A stretch of 64,000 nt of DNA from a virus (IMGVR_UViG_3300021197_001489:62001-126000), one strand, 5' to 3'; counted from the first letter of the stretch, positions 21,453-30,198 are shown. Numbers and translations are program-made. Notes: generated by a model not told the origin, from the letters alone.

Positions 21453-22474
21453 GCAAAGTAAGCAGCTACACCAGTTGGCAACCACTTGAAGAAGTTATTG
21501 TTGGCAGAGCATACACACCTGACTATTTTGACTTCATTGAAAATGCACAAGTGCGAGAGCAACTGCAATTGATATTAAGTGAAACCAATGAAGACTTGGA
21601 CAACTTGCAAAAGACTTGCGAACAGTATGGTGCTATAGTCAAACGGCCTAATTTGCCCACTAAAGATAACTTTCAAGAATGGCAAACATCAGGACAAGGT
21701 GCGCCACTTCCGCCACTGACACCGCGCGACTGGCAGATTAGTCTCGGTGACAAGTTGCTGCGTGTACTGCCAATTGATGAATTAAACGATATTTGCACTG
21801 AATATGGTGAGCAAGTGATTAATCCACATGGAGAAACATTTGATCCAGACTGTATCTTAAACGGTGCTAGTGCTAGCTGTATTGTGCGTGTTGGTCGTGA
21901 TGTGTTCTTTGACAACAGCGAACACTTGCAGCCTCATCAAACAGACTGGATTGTGAAAAACGTACTGAGTTCAGAATATAGAATACACGAAGCAATCACA
22001 GACGGACACGGAGACGCTGTATTTGCTATCCTTAAACCTGGCGTGTTGCTATCAAGCAAATGGGACGACCAACTTGATCTTGCTGGCGACTTTCCGGGCT
22101 GGGATGTTTGTAAAATTTGGGATAGCTCAATTTGGGCAGCAATGGAAGTTGGCAAGTTCAAAGAAGAAAATTTCAATGGTGCCTGGTATGTACAAGGACA
22201 AACACCCACAAAAGAATTCAGCGACTTTGTTGATACCTATCTAAACAAATGGGTAGGCTTTGTTAGCGAGACTGTGTTTGATGTAAACTGTCTGGTGCTA
22301 GACGAAGAGAATGTTGTGTTCTCAGCATACAACAAACAGGTATTTGATTACTGTGAAAAGCACAAAATCAATCCGATTATTTCTGAACTGCGTCACAGTT
22401 ACTTTTGGGATGGTGGTGTTAGCTGTTGCACACAGGATATTAGACGGTCTGGGGAACTAGAAAGTTATCTCTAA
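21449..22474 (+). CDS. Amidinotransferase (glycine/inosamine type)
   Basis: A 341-residue member of the amidinotransferase family. It starts SSYTSWQPLEEVIVG, has the LTPRDWQISLGDKLLR segment (~90-105), the catalytic His in DGHGD (H187) and the active-site Cys in GVSCCTQDIRR (C326 or C327). These enzymes move an amidino group from arginine to an amine, giving a guanidino product: creatine precursors, or guanidino-cyclitols in streptomycin synthesis (StrB1). It closes a + strand run with sugar enzymes. Its last 4 nt overlap the opposing MIP18 gene end. Confidence 0.85.
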   Translation: MSKVSSYTSWQPLEEVIVGRAYTPDYFDFIENAQVREQLQLILSETNEDLDNLQKTCEQYGAIVKRPNLPTKDNFQEWQTSGQGAPLPPLTPRDWQISLGDKLLRVLPIDELNDICTEYGEQVINPHGETFDPDCILNGASASCIVRVGRDVFFDNSEHLQPHQTDWIVKNVLSSEYRIHEAITDGHGDAVFAILKPGVLLSSKWDDQLDLAGDFPGWDVCKIWDSSIWAAMEVGKFKEENFNGAWYVQGQTPTKEFSDFVDTYLNKWVGFVSETVFDVNCLVLDEENVVFSAYNKQVFDYCEKHKINPIISELRHSYFWDGGVSCCTQDIRRSGELESYL

Positions 22475-22773
22475 CAGTCCCAGCCTAAAGCAAATTTTGT
22501 TTCCTCAGGGATCATATCTGGTCCAAAAGGAGGATCCCATACTAATTCACGTTCTACTTTATTCACACCTTCAACAGACATTGCAGCATCATATATATTC
22601 TGACATATTTGATCTGCAAAAGGACACATCATACTTGTAAGTGTGTGCTTTATAATTACGCTTTCTGCTGTGCAATCTATGTGATATATTAATCCAAGAT
22701 CATATACGTTCACACTAATCTCAGGATCATATACTTCACGCAGTGCGCCTATAACTTTCTCTTCTAACTGCAC
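22471..22773 (-). CDS. MIP18/DUF59-family Fe-S assembly protein
   Basis: The 100-residue protein starts LEEKVIGALREVYDPEISVN and has VYDLGLIYHIDC and MMCPFADQI, the signature of the MIP18 (DUF59, SufT/PaaD-like) family. These act in iron-sulfur cluster assembly or insertion; the Cys in MMCPF is the usual reactive residue. It is the last gene of the long - strand operon that holds five radical SAM proteins, which need 4Fe-4S clusters. A supporting role for them is the natural inference. Confidence 0.85.
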   Translation of the reverse strand: MQLEEKVIGALREVYDPEISVNVYDLGLIYHIDCTAESVIIKHTLTSMMCPFADQICQNIYDAAMSVEGVNKVERELVWDPPFGPDMIPEETKFALGWDC

Positions 22774-24362
22774 ACTTTTACTCCGTATTCTTTTTCAAAT
22801 CTGTCTGCGTCTTCACGAGTGTCTACCATTGGTTCTCCTCGTATGTTTAACGAAGTATTTAACAGCATTGGACAGCCAGTTTCTGCATGCCATGCTTCCA
22901 GCAACTGTCGTATTCCTGATCCATCAGCAGGCACAGTTTGCACTCGCGCTGTGCCATCATGATGTGTGATAGCAGGAAACTTGAGAGGATACTTAACCAG
23001 GGCAACTATTTGCATGTATCGACTTGTGCGTTGATTTACAGGCATGTTGAAATAGTCATGCACATGTTCTTCCAGTATTACAGGAGCAAATGGACGAAAC
23101 TGTTGTCTGCGCTTTATTTTGTTTACTTGATCTTTTATCTTTTTGCCGCGCGGGTCAGCAAGTAAACTTCTGTTGCCTAAAGCTCTTGGTCCAAATTCTG
23201 CTTTTCCACTTGCTACTCCCACTATCTTTTTGGTCTTTAATTCTGTGATCAATTCTTTTACAGGGTATTCACCACCAATGTTGGTGCCCAAGAAAGGAGT
23301 TGTCCAGTTCAGGTTGCTGCCATATGCTAATGCGGCTGCACCTAAACTTGAACCAGCATCACCAGGGTTGGGCATGATCCAAACTTGATCGAACAGCTTA
23401 CCTAGTTGGCTGTTTGCTACACAGTTTAGTGCAACGCCGCCCATGTATACCAAATTCCTACTGCCAGTTAGTTCACGAGCTTTACGCATCACTGCCATAA
23501 TCAATTCTTCGCAGAGCTGTTGTCCAGCGGCAGCAATTTCCCAGTCTCCGGTGCCTGGGAAGAATTCAACATCTTGCATGCCAATGTGCAAGTTTTGTTT
23601 AAAAGTTGCTGTGTCTACATCGTGTATCAGTGTATCACGAAGCGATGCAACTGCCATGCCTGCTTTACCGCCGTATGCTGCCATACCCATTGTGATGTAC
23701 TCTTCATCCATCGGCCTGAGGCCTACACGCTTTGTTACTGCACTATAAAACATTCCAATGCTGTGTGGATACTTTTGACAGTAAACACGCTTGTAGCGGG
23801 CTTTTTTGCGCTGTTTACACCCCATATAAGCAGGAGTTGTGCCGTGGTCTGCTTTGTAGATGCTGATGGTATCCATTTCGCCAATGGCATCGATTACCAC
23901 TACTGCCGCTTCTTTAAATGGGCTTGTCTGAAACCCTGCGGCAGCATGACTTAAATGGTGACTGACACTGCTTATAGGTTTATATGGACGTTTTATTAGC
24001 GACGTTGCATTGGCAATATCAATATTTGCAACAGTCTCTTCATCCGACGTTGACCTCCAGTGTTTGTTCATTATTAAGGGAATAGTGGATTTCAGTTCAC
24101 TTTGTAACAGCCAGGAACCTCCCCACGGTTCGCCACTGCGTATTTTACGCAACTGACGTTTCCAAGGCTTTTCGTAGTAGACAATTTCATCAAAAGGTCC
24201 ATACTCTAGTGCAGCACGTTCCAATGCTTCACAGATAGTGCTGTCGTTTTTCTTTTTACTATAGCGTTCACTGTGAGCAGCAAAAACAATTTCATCATTG
24301 TGCAAAACTGTTAATGCTGCATCATGGAATCCTGCACTTACTCCAAGTATTTGTTTGGTCAT
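22764..24362 (-). CDS. NodU/CmcH-family carbamoyltransferase
   Basis: The 532-residue protein has the actin-like/Kae1-like N-terminal domain (GVSAGFHDAALTVLHNDEIV, HHLSHAAAGF ~138-147 with metal-binding His, VVVIDAIGEMD) and the YrdC-related C-terminal region (EFGPRALGNRSLLADPR ~393-409, FRPFAPVIL). The family carbamoylates sugars or antibiotic scaffolds through carbamoyl-adenylate. It overlaps both neighbours, so it is part of the operon. It probably decorates the sugar or cyclitol made by the other enzymes. Confidence 0.92.
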   Translation of the reverse strand: MTKQILGVSAGFHDAALTVLHNDEIVFAAHSERYSKKKNDSTICEALERAALEYGPFDEIVYYEKPWKRQLRKIRSGEPWGGSWLLQSELKSTIPLIMNKHWRSTSDEETVANIDIANATSLIKRPYKPISSVSHHLSHAAAGFQTSPFKEAAVVVIDAIGEMDTISIYKADHGTTPAYMGCKQRKKARYKRVYCQKYPHSIGMFYSAVTKRVGLRPMDEEYITMGMAAYGGKAGMAVASLRDTLIHDVDTATFKQNLHIGMQDVEFFPGTGDWEIAAAGQQLCEELIMAVMRKARELTGSRNLVYMGGVALNCVANSQLGKLFDQVWIMPNPGDAGSSLGAAALAYGSNLNWTTPFLGTNIGGEYPVKELITELKTKKIVGVASGKAEFGPRALGNRSLLADPRGKKIKDQVNKIKRRQQFRPFAPVILEEHVHDYFNMPVNQRTSRYMQIVALVKYPLKFPAITHHDGTARVQTVPADGSGIRQLLEAWHAETGCPMLLNTSLNIRGEPMVDTREDADRFEKEYGVKVCS

Positions 24363-24613
24363 ACACCATCATCCCTATAGATCCAAGTCTTGGAACAGTA
24401 ATAACAACTAACTACGTGTGGACTTTTAGGGCCTACCTTGATCATAAACAGCGGATGACTGTCATCAGGACAGGGACCAGTCCAAGGCTTGTCCAAATAA
24501 ATCTTTTCTTTGTCTTTCCAAAGTTTTTCTTTATTCACAGGTTCTTTGGGACTTGCACGTTGATTTGTATCACGTTCAGTAATAACAAAGTCTAGTTCAA
24601 TGTCATCGTCCAT
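24359..24613 (-). CDS. Protein with CHCC zinc-finger end (84 aa)
   Basis: The acidic N-terminal ~45 residues precede a compact C-terminal motif: CPDDSHPLFMIKV, then HVVSCYYCSKTWIY. C-x4-H and C-x2-C spacing fits the zf-CHCC zinc-binding fold seen in NDUFS6-like proteins. It overlaps the carbamoyltransferase start by 4 nt. Possible adaptor or Fe-S related function; unknown. Confidence 0.65.
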   Translation of the reverse strand: MDDDIELDFVITERDTNQRASPKEPVNKEKLWKDKEKIYLDKPWTGPCPDDSHPLFMIKVGPKSPHVVSCYYCSKTWIYRDDGV

Positions 24614-24615
24614 TA

Positions 24616-24795
24616 TTAGCCTTTGCTCAAGGGAATTGTGCTTACACTGTCGTTGTAATCCTCGCCAAAGTAAGAGCGCACTGCTCTTTCCATTTGCATT
24701 TTACCATTCTTGTATCGGTAGGTAATAATTTCTCTGCGCACTACACCTTCGAGATCTTTATCAAAATCTGAAGCAAAAGGACCATCCTGTGCCAT
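24616..24795 (-). CDS. Small protein MAQDGPFASDFDKDLEG... (59 aa)
   Basis: The - strand frame from ATG 24795 to TAA 24616 encodes 59 residues, beginning MAQDGPFASDFDKDLEGVVR and ending STIPLSKG, with a YRYKNGKMQMERA basic strand in the middle. GGAGAAT lies upstream of the ATG. It fits the operon spacing on both sides (9 nt before, 2 nt after). Function unknown. Confidence 0.6.
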   Translation of the reverse strand: MAQDGPFASDFDKDLEGVVRREIITYRYKNGKMQMERAVRSYFGEDYNDSVSTIPLSKG

Positions 24796-24804
24796 GTTAT
24801 TCTC

Positions 24805-24906
24805 CTATTTGTAAATGAAAGGATCGCGCTTGCGCAATTCTTTGAGTTTCTTGCGATATCGTATCTCAAGTTTAATTTTGTTAATTAAGTTTTTAATCCA
24901 TTTCAT
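24805..24906 (-). CDS. Tiny basic helix protein (33 aa)
   Basis: The - strand frame 24906 to 24805 encodes MKWIKNLINKIKLEIRYRKK followed by a tail ending KRDPFIYK, an amphipathic, very basic helix. Its ATG overlaps the stop of the preceding gene (ATGA). I recall similar short ORFs ending DPFIYK in marine T4-like phages. It might bind membrane or RNA; unknown. Confidence 0.5.
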   Translation of the reverse strand: MKWIKNLINKIKLEIRYRKKLKELRKRDPFIYK

Positions 24907-25961
24907 AGCAGTGGTACCTGTAGCTGTTTGCTGTCACGCCAGGTGTAATCATATTCGGCGTATGCACGAGATGTTTTTATACTGTACACATCCAAATGCT
25001 CTGTTAAAATACTTAGTGTTTCGTGAAAGTCCGTAGTAGAAAAACTTGCATCGAGATCCACTTGTGCTACTTTAGGATGTCCAATTGTTAGACTTGAATC
25101 GTCTGGATCGAAGTTGTTAATCACAAGCCATTCGCGAAAATCAGCTAAATGTTCTTGCATAAACGCTTGACCTCCTGGGTCTTTGCCCCATTCAATATCA
25201 AAGTCACCTGCTGCTTCCGTTTGCGGTTTAAGTGTTGTTGTTGTAAGTTCGTCTATGCGACTGTCTCTGCCTTCGTCTTGAAACACTTCCCAATGATGCT
25301 TGCCAACTGCTTTGTTTACCCCAACGTATACCCCGCCATGGTGGCGTGCAATAGTGTCAATTCCAAACAGTTCATAATCCTGTTCGTCGAGTATGAATCG
25401 CGGCGCATTTAACCAACACATAACATTGCTAGGACGAACCCATTCTGGTGCAGTTTTGTGTTTTGCATTGCTTAGTATAAGACATTCAGCTTCGTGACAT
25501 AGCAAGTTTAATTGTCGAATATGCCAGCGGGTTTCTGCATCGGCTTGGTTGTAGTGATGACTCATTGCACCGCTTACGCCTTGTGTTTCTTCAAAGTACA
25601 AATGTAACTGGTTGAATTTGTCATGATTAGCAGTAAATGTATTGCCGCCGGCGGAGCGTTTGTATGCTGGTTCAACAACATTGTCTACTGTAAAATGATC
25701 ATCAATATGGTAATCAATGTTACCGTTGTTAATACCCACAAACGTTTGATTGATTTGTTGGACAAGTAAATCCAGATTCCGTTCTCCTTCTGGGAAACCA
25801 AAGAAGCAGTAGTTCTTTTCGAGGTGGCAGTTTTTTTCAAGCAGTTCCTCCAATGCCGGCAGCCATTTGCGACTTAGACTGTTATCGTATACATCAATGT
25901 ACACAGGATAAAGATCGCTGGTTTGGTTGTGTCTTAATTTTATTTCTATCCTATCCAGCAT
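24903..25961 (-). CDS. Hypothetical protein (352 aa)
   Basis: A 352-residue soluble protein with no familiar domain. Noticeable segments are NHDKFNQLHLYFEETQG near 114-130, a His-rich GAMSHHYNQAD, and a paired HHGGVYVGVNKAVGKHHWEVF near 210-230. His and Asp richness could indicate a metal site. It lies between a radical SAM gene (11-nt overlap) and the tiny basic protein, so it is probably part of the same pathway. Confidence 0.55.
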   Translation of the reverse strand: MLDRIEIKLRHNQTSDLYPVYIDVYDNSLSRKWLPALEELLEKNCHLEKNYCFFGFPEGERNLDLLVQQINQTFVGINNGNIDYHIDDHFTVDNVVEPAYKRSAGGNTFTANHDKFNQLHLYFEETQGVSGAMSHHYNQADAETRWHIRQLNLLCHEAECLILSNAKHKTAPEWVRPSNVMCWLNAPRFILDEQDYELFGIDTIARHHGGVYVGVNKAVGKHHWEVFQDEGRDSRIDELTTTTLKPQTEAAGDFDIEWGKDPGGQAFMQEHLADFREWLVINNFDPDDSSLTIGHPKVAQVDLDASFSTTDFHETLSILTEHLDVYSIKTSRAYAEYDYTWRDSKQLQVPLL

Positions 25962-27273
25962 CTATGCTATCCCACCATGATAATACTTCTTGATCTGCAC
26001 TCAGTATATCTTTCATACAAAACAAATCTTTTCTAATACGTTCCAATGTAAGTATGCGTTTTTTGCCTTTGACCATACCGCTATCATACTCGTCAGGCCA
26101 CTGTTCTGCCATAGTTGGACGATTCTTTAACTGTAACAGTACATCTTTTAATGCGCTACCAAAGTTATTATCTGTAATTAGTTTGTCTACAATACGATCT
26201 AAGGTTTTTCTTGGCAATGCCAGTGGACTCATAATAATATCTGGCGTAAATGTAAATGTAACTTTGGCCAGTATGTCTACGTCTAATTCATCTGCTAGCT
26301 GTTGCATGTTTACAACATCAAACAAGCCCGGTAATGTGAGTGTAAAGTCCAGACGCATTTGCCGACGGTGCATGGCTATACTTGTGCCTTGTTTGAAATT
26401 TTCTACAAACTGATCGTATTTTAATCCTGTGCGTATATATTCTCCAATAGCACCAGTGCCATCTATGCTTGCACACATTTGCCAATCTCTAATGTTTGAG
26501 AGTATGTCTGTGTACAAGTTAATGCCTTTGTAGTTTACTCTACTAAGGTTGCTGTTGTATCGTGCATACAGTCTCGGCCCGTCGCCCAATTCAATGATGC
26601 GTTTCATGTAACGCCAATGCTGTTCATACATCAGCGGCTCGCCGCCTACCCAGTATATTTCTTCTATTCTGTGTTCTTCAACTGCTGCGGCAAATTCTTT
26701 TTCAATTTGTTCATCTTGAAACTTAGAGATCTTTTCACGCACATCAGGCAGCATCCAGTTGTTGCTGGAATTATTCCAGTTGATCATGTTGTGCTGTTTT
26801 TGTTCACTTTCCCAACTACTGCTCAACATGTCTCCACACATTCTGCATTTGAAATTGCAAAGATTGCTAAAACGATAGTCCCAACTAACGGGCTTCATAG
26901 TGGTGTAACCAGATTCTTCAGTACTGTCCCAAATATCATCATACTTGTGTCGAAACAACTGTTCAAAGTAACTTCTGTACACATCTGTGTTTAGCAGTTT
27001 GCTATTGCACACGTCACATTCAGGAAGAGTTTCACCGGCCATCATTCGTCGTCGAACACTCTGCATATGATCGTTGTTCCAGTGTTCTTCCAGTGTTTGC
27101 GGGTTGTATATACCAGAGCCTGACTCAGTGTCAATGTACTGTTCAAAGCTCTGCGCAGGCTCGCGACTAGCACAACACAATCTGCGTTCAGTTTGTGGAC
27201 TAAGATAAGTGTGTGTCCATGGGGCCATGCACAGTGTAGGCGGCCTGTTTTCAGGTTTAGATGCCACTCTCAT
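25951..27273 (-). CDS. Twitch-type radical SAM protein 1 (440 aa)
   Basis: The radical SAM core carries NLCNFKCRMCG with Cys at 139, 143 and 146, which bind the 4Fe-4S cluster that cleaves SAM, followed by YWVGGEPLMY. The ~135 residues before it hold four further Cys with the operon-wide pattern (C15, C33, C86, C89), consistent with an N-terminal twitch domain binding an auxiliary cluster. C33 is followed by another Cys. The family is known from sequence only, so the substrate is open: peptide, sugar or lipid. The end overlaps the next gene by 11 nt and the start overlaps the cytidylyltransferase by 17 nt. Confidence 0.85.
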   Translation of the reverse strand: MRVASKPENRPPTLCMAPWTHTYLSPQTERRLCCASREPAQSFEQYIDTESGSGIYNPQTLEEHWNNDHMQSVRRRMMAGETLPECDVCNSKLLNTDVYRSYFEQLFRHKYDDIWDSTEESGYTTMKPVSWDYRFSNLCNFKCRMCGDMLSSSWESEQKQHNMINWNNSSNNWMLPDVREKISKFQDEQIEKEFAAAVEEHRIEEIYWVGGEPLMYEQHWRYMKRIIELGDGPRLYARYNSNLSRVNYKGINLYTDILSNIRDWQMCASIDGTGAIGEYIRTGLKYDQFVENFKQGTSIAMHRRQMRLDFTLTLPGLFDVVNMQQLADELDVDILAKVTFTFTPDIIMSPLALPRKTLDRIVDKLITDNNFGSALKDVLLQLKNRPTMAEQWPDEYDSGMVKGKKRILTLERIRKDLFCMKDILSADQEVLSWWDSIDAG

Positions 27274-27670
27274 TTACCCTGCGACGAAGTTCACTGCTGG
27301 AGAATCTATGATCACGCTTGTTAAAATACAGTGCAATGTCGCGCCGCTTGCAAATTTCTTTGCCTGTGAAGTCTTTTTCTCTATATTCATCTCCAAGTAT
27401 ACGCACATCAATGTGATACATGCTCAATATGTCTTTTAAGTCTTCTTCGGTTGCATAAGGAATGATCTCATCCACATACTGCACTGCTTTGAGTTGTGTG
27501 TAGCGTTCTACCACTGTTTGTATTGGGCGATTCTTTTCAGGACGGTCGGCACTAGGATCAGTTTGCAATCCACAAATAAGATAATCGCATTGTTCTCCGG
27601 CATCGCGTAGCATCTGTATGTGGCCGCTATGCAGCATGTCAAATGCGCTACAAGTAAATCCTACTTTCAT
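27257..27670 (-). CDS. Cytidylyltransferase-like protein (TagD type)
   Basis: The 137-residue nucleotidyltransferase has GFTCSAFDMLHSGHIQML with the HxGH nucleotide-binding motif at ~14-17, RPIQTVVERY at ~46, and SSSELRRR at the C terminus in place of the usual ISTT motif. Length fits glycerol-3-phosphate cytidylyltransferase or heptose/phosphosugar nucleotidyltransferases. It would activate a phosphorylated building block as a CDP (or NDP) derivative. Overlaps with both neighbours put it firmly in the operon. Confidence 0.83.
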   Translation of the reverse strand: MKVGFTCSAFDMLHSGHIQMLRDAGEQCDYLICGLQTDPSADRPEKNRPIQTVVERYTQLKAVQYVDEIIPYATEEDLKDILSMYHIDVRILGDEYREKDFTGKEICKRRDIALYFNKRDHRFSSSELRRRVNESGI

Positions 27671-27912
27671 TTTTTTCTTGATCCTATCAGTTTGTCTGTG
27701 TGGGTGTCCAGCATGTGTTGCTCAATGTCGATTATCTTCTCACTTTGTATAATATCGATTATTGTATTGGTCAAATCAACATCCTTTTGCAAAAAGAACA
27801 TTTTCTTTGTAAGCTCTTCCAGTTGTTGTTGGTAGTATTCTAACTCTTTTTCTTTGCGAATCTTGGTTTCGATCATTTCGCCAATCAAAGCAATTTTACC
27901 GTCTAGTGTCAA
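27667..27912 (-). CDS. Coiled-coil protein (81 aa)
   Basis: An 81-residue protein with a long heptad-rich helix (KEKELEYYQQQLEELTKKMF to ~45) and no Cys. It overlaps the cytidylyltransferase start and the cupin stop by 4 nt each. It may hold enzymes of the operon together; no family is recognised. Confidence 0.55.
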   Translation of the reverse strand: MTLDGKIALIGEMIETKIRKEKELEYYQQQLEELTKKMFFLQKDVDLTNTIIDIIQSEKIIDIEQHMLDTHTDKLIGSRKK

Positions 27913-28250
27913 TGTGATCTCCTGCCGTCAAATACACAAACAAAGTAACAACCTGTTGGTCCGGCATGTACGCGGTGAAACCAACCATCAGGGATAAGCA
28001 CAATGTCGCCAGGGCCTACTGTAGTGTTATGGTCTTTCCCATTGGTATCAATTAACTCAATCCAGCCTGCACCTTTAACAAAGTGATAAACTTCTTCTTG
28101 TCCAGCATGGGCATGACCGCCGGTCTTCTTGTCAGCTTTTAGGTCGGTACTACTAACCACAAGGTTGTTCAGGGAGTTGTTATCCACAACACGATAACGG
28201 TCGTCTTCTTTTACAACTTTGCCACCTATATTCTGTACATTATATTTCAT
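27909..28250 (-). CDS. Cupin-domain protein (113 aa)
   Basis: The single cupin domain shows HAHAGQEEVYHFVKGAG (motif 1, metal-binding His and Glu, ~46-62) and PGDIVLIPDGWFHRVHAG (motif 2, ~79-96). Cupins of this size include sugar epimerases/isomerases and small-molecule binding proteins. The context suggests a sugar or amino-sugar intermediate. GGAG lies upstream of the ATG. Confidence 0.82.
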   Translation of the reverse strand: MKYNVQNIGGKVVKEDDRYRVVDNNSLNNLVVSSTDLKADKKTGGHAHAGQEEVYHFVKGAGWIELIDTNGKDHNTTVGPGDIVLIPDGWFHRVHAGPTGCYFVCVFDGRRSH

Positions 28251-28259
28251 GCTATCCTC

Positions 28260-28436
28260 CTAGAACGCATCCATTATAAGTTCTTGTATACGTTTTTCTA
28301 AGTCGTCGTTTTCTTGTTCAATCAATGCAACCTGGTTGCGCAGTTCTTCAATGCGATCTTTGCGCTGATGCATAAGATCGCGCAGCTCATTTAACACTGT
28401 GTTTAGTCTTGCTGCTAGTTCTGCTGGATCGTCCAT
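28260..28436 (-). CDS. Small coiled-coil protein (58 aa)
   Basis: The - strand frame 28436 to 28260 encodes MDDPAELAARLNTVLNELRD and continues as one acidic-basic heptad helix to LIMDAF. Its ATG overlaps the stop of the nucleosidase gene (TAATG), a common coupling signal. It is the second short coiled coil in this operon and may pair with the one at 27667. Confidence 0.55.
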   Translation of the reverse strand: MDDPAELAARLNTVLNELRDLMHQRKDRIEELRNQVALIEQENDDLEKRIQELIMDAF

Positions 28437-28999
28437 TATATCAATTCCAATTGGTCATTGTCTAGCACTGGCTGTTTTTCCAGTACTTGTCTTTTAAACT
28501 GTTCCGCACCTTTGTGTACATTGTCTTTCCAGTCATCTCCGTCTCCGCTGTCTGAGATAAATTTGTAGCAGTCAAAGGGCAATCCAAACTTGGTAGAAAC
28601 TTTTGCTAGTGCGTAGGCTTCCATTTCACACACTTGATAGTTAATATGCGGCGTGCTAAAACTGTCACCGGTTCCACAAACGTACAAGCTGTCATGTTTG
28701 GTATCACACACAATCATTTGTTCTTCATCACCAGGTGACACATACAATGGCAAGCCCAGTGGTGTACAATCCATATCGCGCTCAATTACTGCACTAATAC
28801 CAATCAGTTTGCCTACCATTTCTGGTAACCCTCCAGCACTACCATAGTTTACCACTTTACTGTATAGATTATTATAGCACAGTTCTGAAGTCAATGCAAT
28901 GGTAGCATTTACCTTTCCTACACCTGTAATTAACTTTTTATATCCTAGTGGCAGCGGGCCAGGTAATTCTTCTTCTAATGCAACTACTACCAGGATCAT
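28436..28999 (-). CDS. Nucleosidase/phosphorylase-family protein (MTAN-like)
   Basis: The 187-residue protein has the purine-nucleoside phosphorylase fold: MILVVVALEEELPG start, TGVGKVNA (~25-32), NYGSAGG (~50-56) and the substrate site VCEMEAYALAKVSTKFGLP (~124-142). In MTA/SAH nucleosidase the same EMEA holds the ribose, and the FISDSGD segment supplies the catalytic Asp. It is shorter than typical MTAN (~230 aa), missing part of the middle. MTAN also removes 5'-deoxyadenosine, the inhibitory by-product of radical SAM enzymes, four of which are encoded just upstream in the operon. Confidence 0.78.
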   Translation of the reverse strand: MILVVVALEEELPGPLPLGYKKLITGVGKVNATIALTSELCYNNLYSKVVNYGSAGGLPEMVGKLIGISAVIERDMDCTPLGLPLYVSPGDEEQMIVCDTKHDSLYVCGTGDSFSTPHINYQVCEMEAYALAKVSTKFGLPFDCYKFISDSGDGDDWKDNVHKGAEQFKRQVLEKQPVLDNDQLELI

Positions 29000-30198
29000 T
29001 GAGGTCCCCCATATTCAATTGCTTCGGCTAGTTCGCTGTGATGGCTACGCAAGTCTTGACTTCTGCGCCAGTCAACATCTGCTACTTTCATGCGCAAGAT
29101 ATTGCCATCAAGGCTAGCACCACCGTTTATAAAGTCAATGATATTGTCAAACTCTTTTCTGTGGTATGCAGTTACGTCAGCATCTTGCAAACGTTTGATA
29201 GCTACTTTCTTTGCTGCTTCGGGCAGTGTGCTTACACTGTGATAGTATGCTTCGTGCAGCATATTCCAATACACAAAGTCAAACTTGCGTGTGTCTATCC
29301 ATTTCGCAAGTCCTTCGAGGTACATTACATTGAACACATTAACTGTAGAGCATACCTGTAATTGCATGTTGTTGCTCCGGTCGCGCATTGCTTCAAAGCT
29401 ATCGATGTTGCTGTTTACTTCAGCCCATACAGCATTGGCTCTTTGATATTCAAATCGTTCGTCAACGTCGTCGATTGAAAAAGCAACTTCTACCAGTTTG
29501 AAGTGCTGCCAAATTTCTTCCGCATGCTCTGGATAGTGTGTGCCGTTTGTGTTGTAGTGTATTTCAATATTGCCAGCAATGCCTCTATCTATACAGCGTT
29601 TTAGTAATTCAAAGTGTTCTTTGATCATAAATGGTTCACCGCCAGTAAACTCCAAGTAGCGAATTTGATCCATCATAGGATCCACTGTATTCCAAAATTC
29701 TACATTCTTTCTTGGCCACGCGCCTTTTTGTAACATCTCGTAGTGAAAGCTGTCTTTGCCTTCAAACTTGACTTCTTCGGTTGCAAATGTACTGCTGCTC
29801 CAACTTCCGCAAATACGACATTTGAGGTTACAGATGTTGCCCAATTTAAAATCAATGAATATAAGCGGTTTAGCATCTTGTGTCCATTCTGTGTCTGGGA
29901 CAATGTGTTTGAGTCTATCCAGTGTGTGCATGCGTTTGCTTGTGCGACCGCTTCGTTCTTCATTCCAGCATTTCCTACAAGTTTGCGGCTTCTTGCCATC
30001 CAAGAAGTCTTGCCTAAGATTATTCATGTAATTACTGTGATGTATTTCATTTAGTGTGTTGGTATTGAGATCATATTTGTTACCATCAGTATCCTTGATC
30101 TCATCTTCTGCCAAACAACAAGGACGAGTTGTGCCAATTGGGCTTGTTTCAATACTGATCCAAGGAAGCACACAAAACTTATCGTGTGGTATTTTCAC
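28996..30198 (-). CDS. Twitch-type radical SAM protein 2 (400 aa)
   Basis: NICNLKCRICGSW places the radical SAM Cys at 123, 127 and 130, followed by LEFTGGEPFMI. N-terminal Cys at 9, 27, 74 and 77 match the operon-wide twitch pattern (C-x17-C, then C-x2-C). The FCVLPWISIE and RPCCLAEDE stretches are shared with protein 3, its closest relative here. It overlaps the nucleosidase gene by 4 nt and protein 3 by 4 nt. Substrate unknown. Confidence 0.86.
   Translation of the reverse strand: MKIPHDKFCVLPWISIETSPIGTTRPCCLAEDEIKDTDGNKYDLNTNTLNEIHHSNYMNNLRQDFLDGKKPQTCRKCWNEERSGRTSKRMHTLDRLKHIVPDTEWTQDAKPLIFIDFKLGNICNLKCRICGSWSSSTFATEEVKFEGKDSFHYEMLQKGAWPRKNVEFWNTVDPMMDQIRYLEFTGGEPFMIKEHFELLKRCIDRGIAGNIEIHYNTNGTHYPEHAEEIWQHFKLVEVAFSIDDVDERFEYQRANAVWAEVNSNIDSFEAMRDRSNNMQLQVCSTVNVFNVMYLEGLAKWIDTRKFDFVYWNMLHEAYYHSVSTLPEAAKKVAIKRLQDADVTAYHRKEFDNIIDFINGGASLDGNILRMKVADVDWRRSQDLRSHHSELAEAIEYGGPQ

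Noticed and set aside
23143-23954. Several + strand frames over 80 residues opposite the carbamoyltransferase
   Set aside because: The - strand protein has all NodU-family motifs; the opposite frames show no domain or ribosome site.
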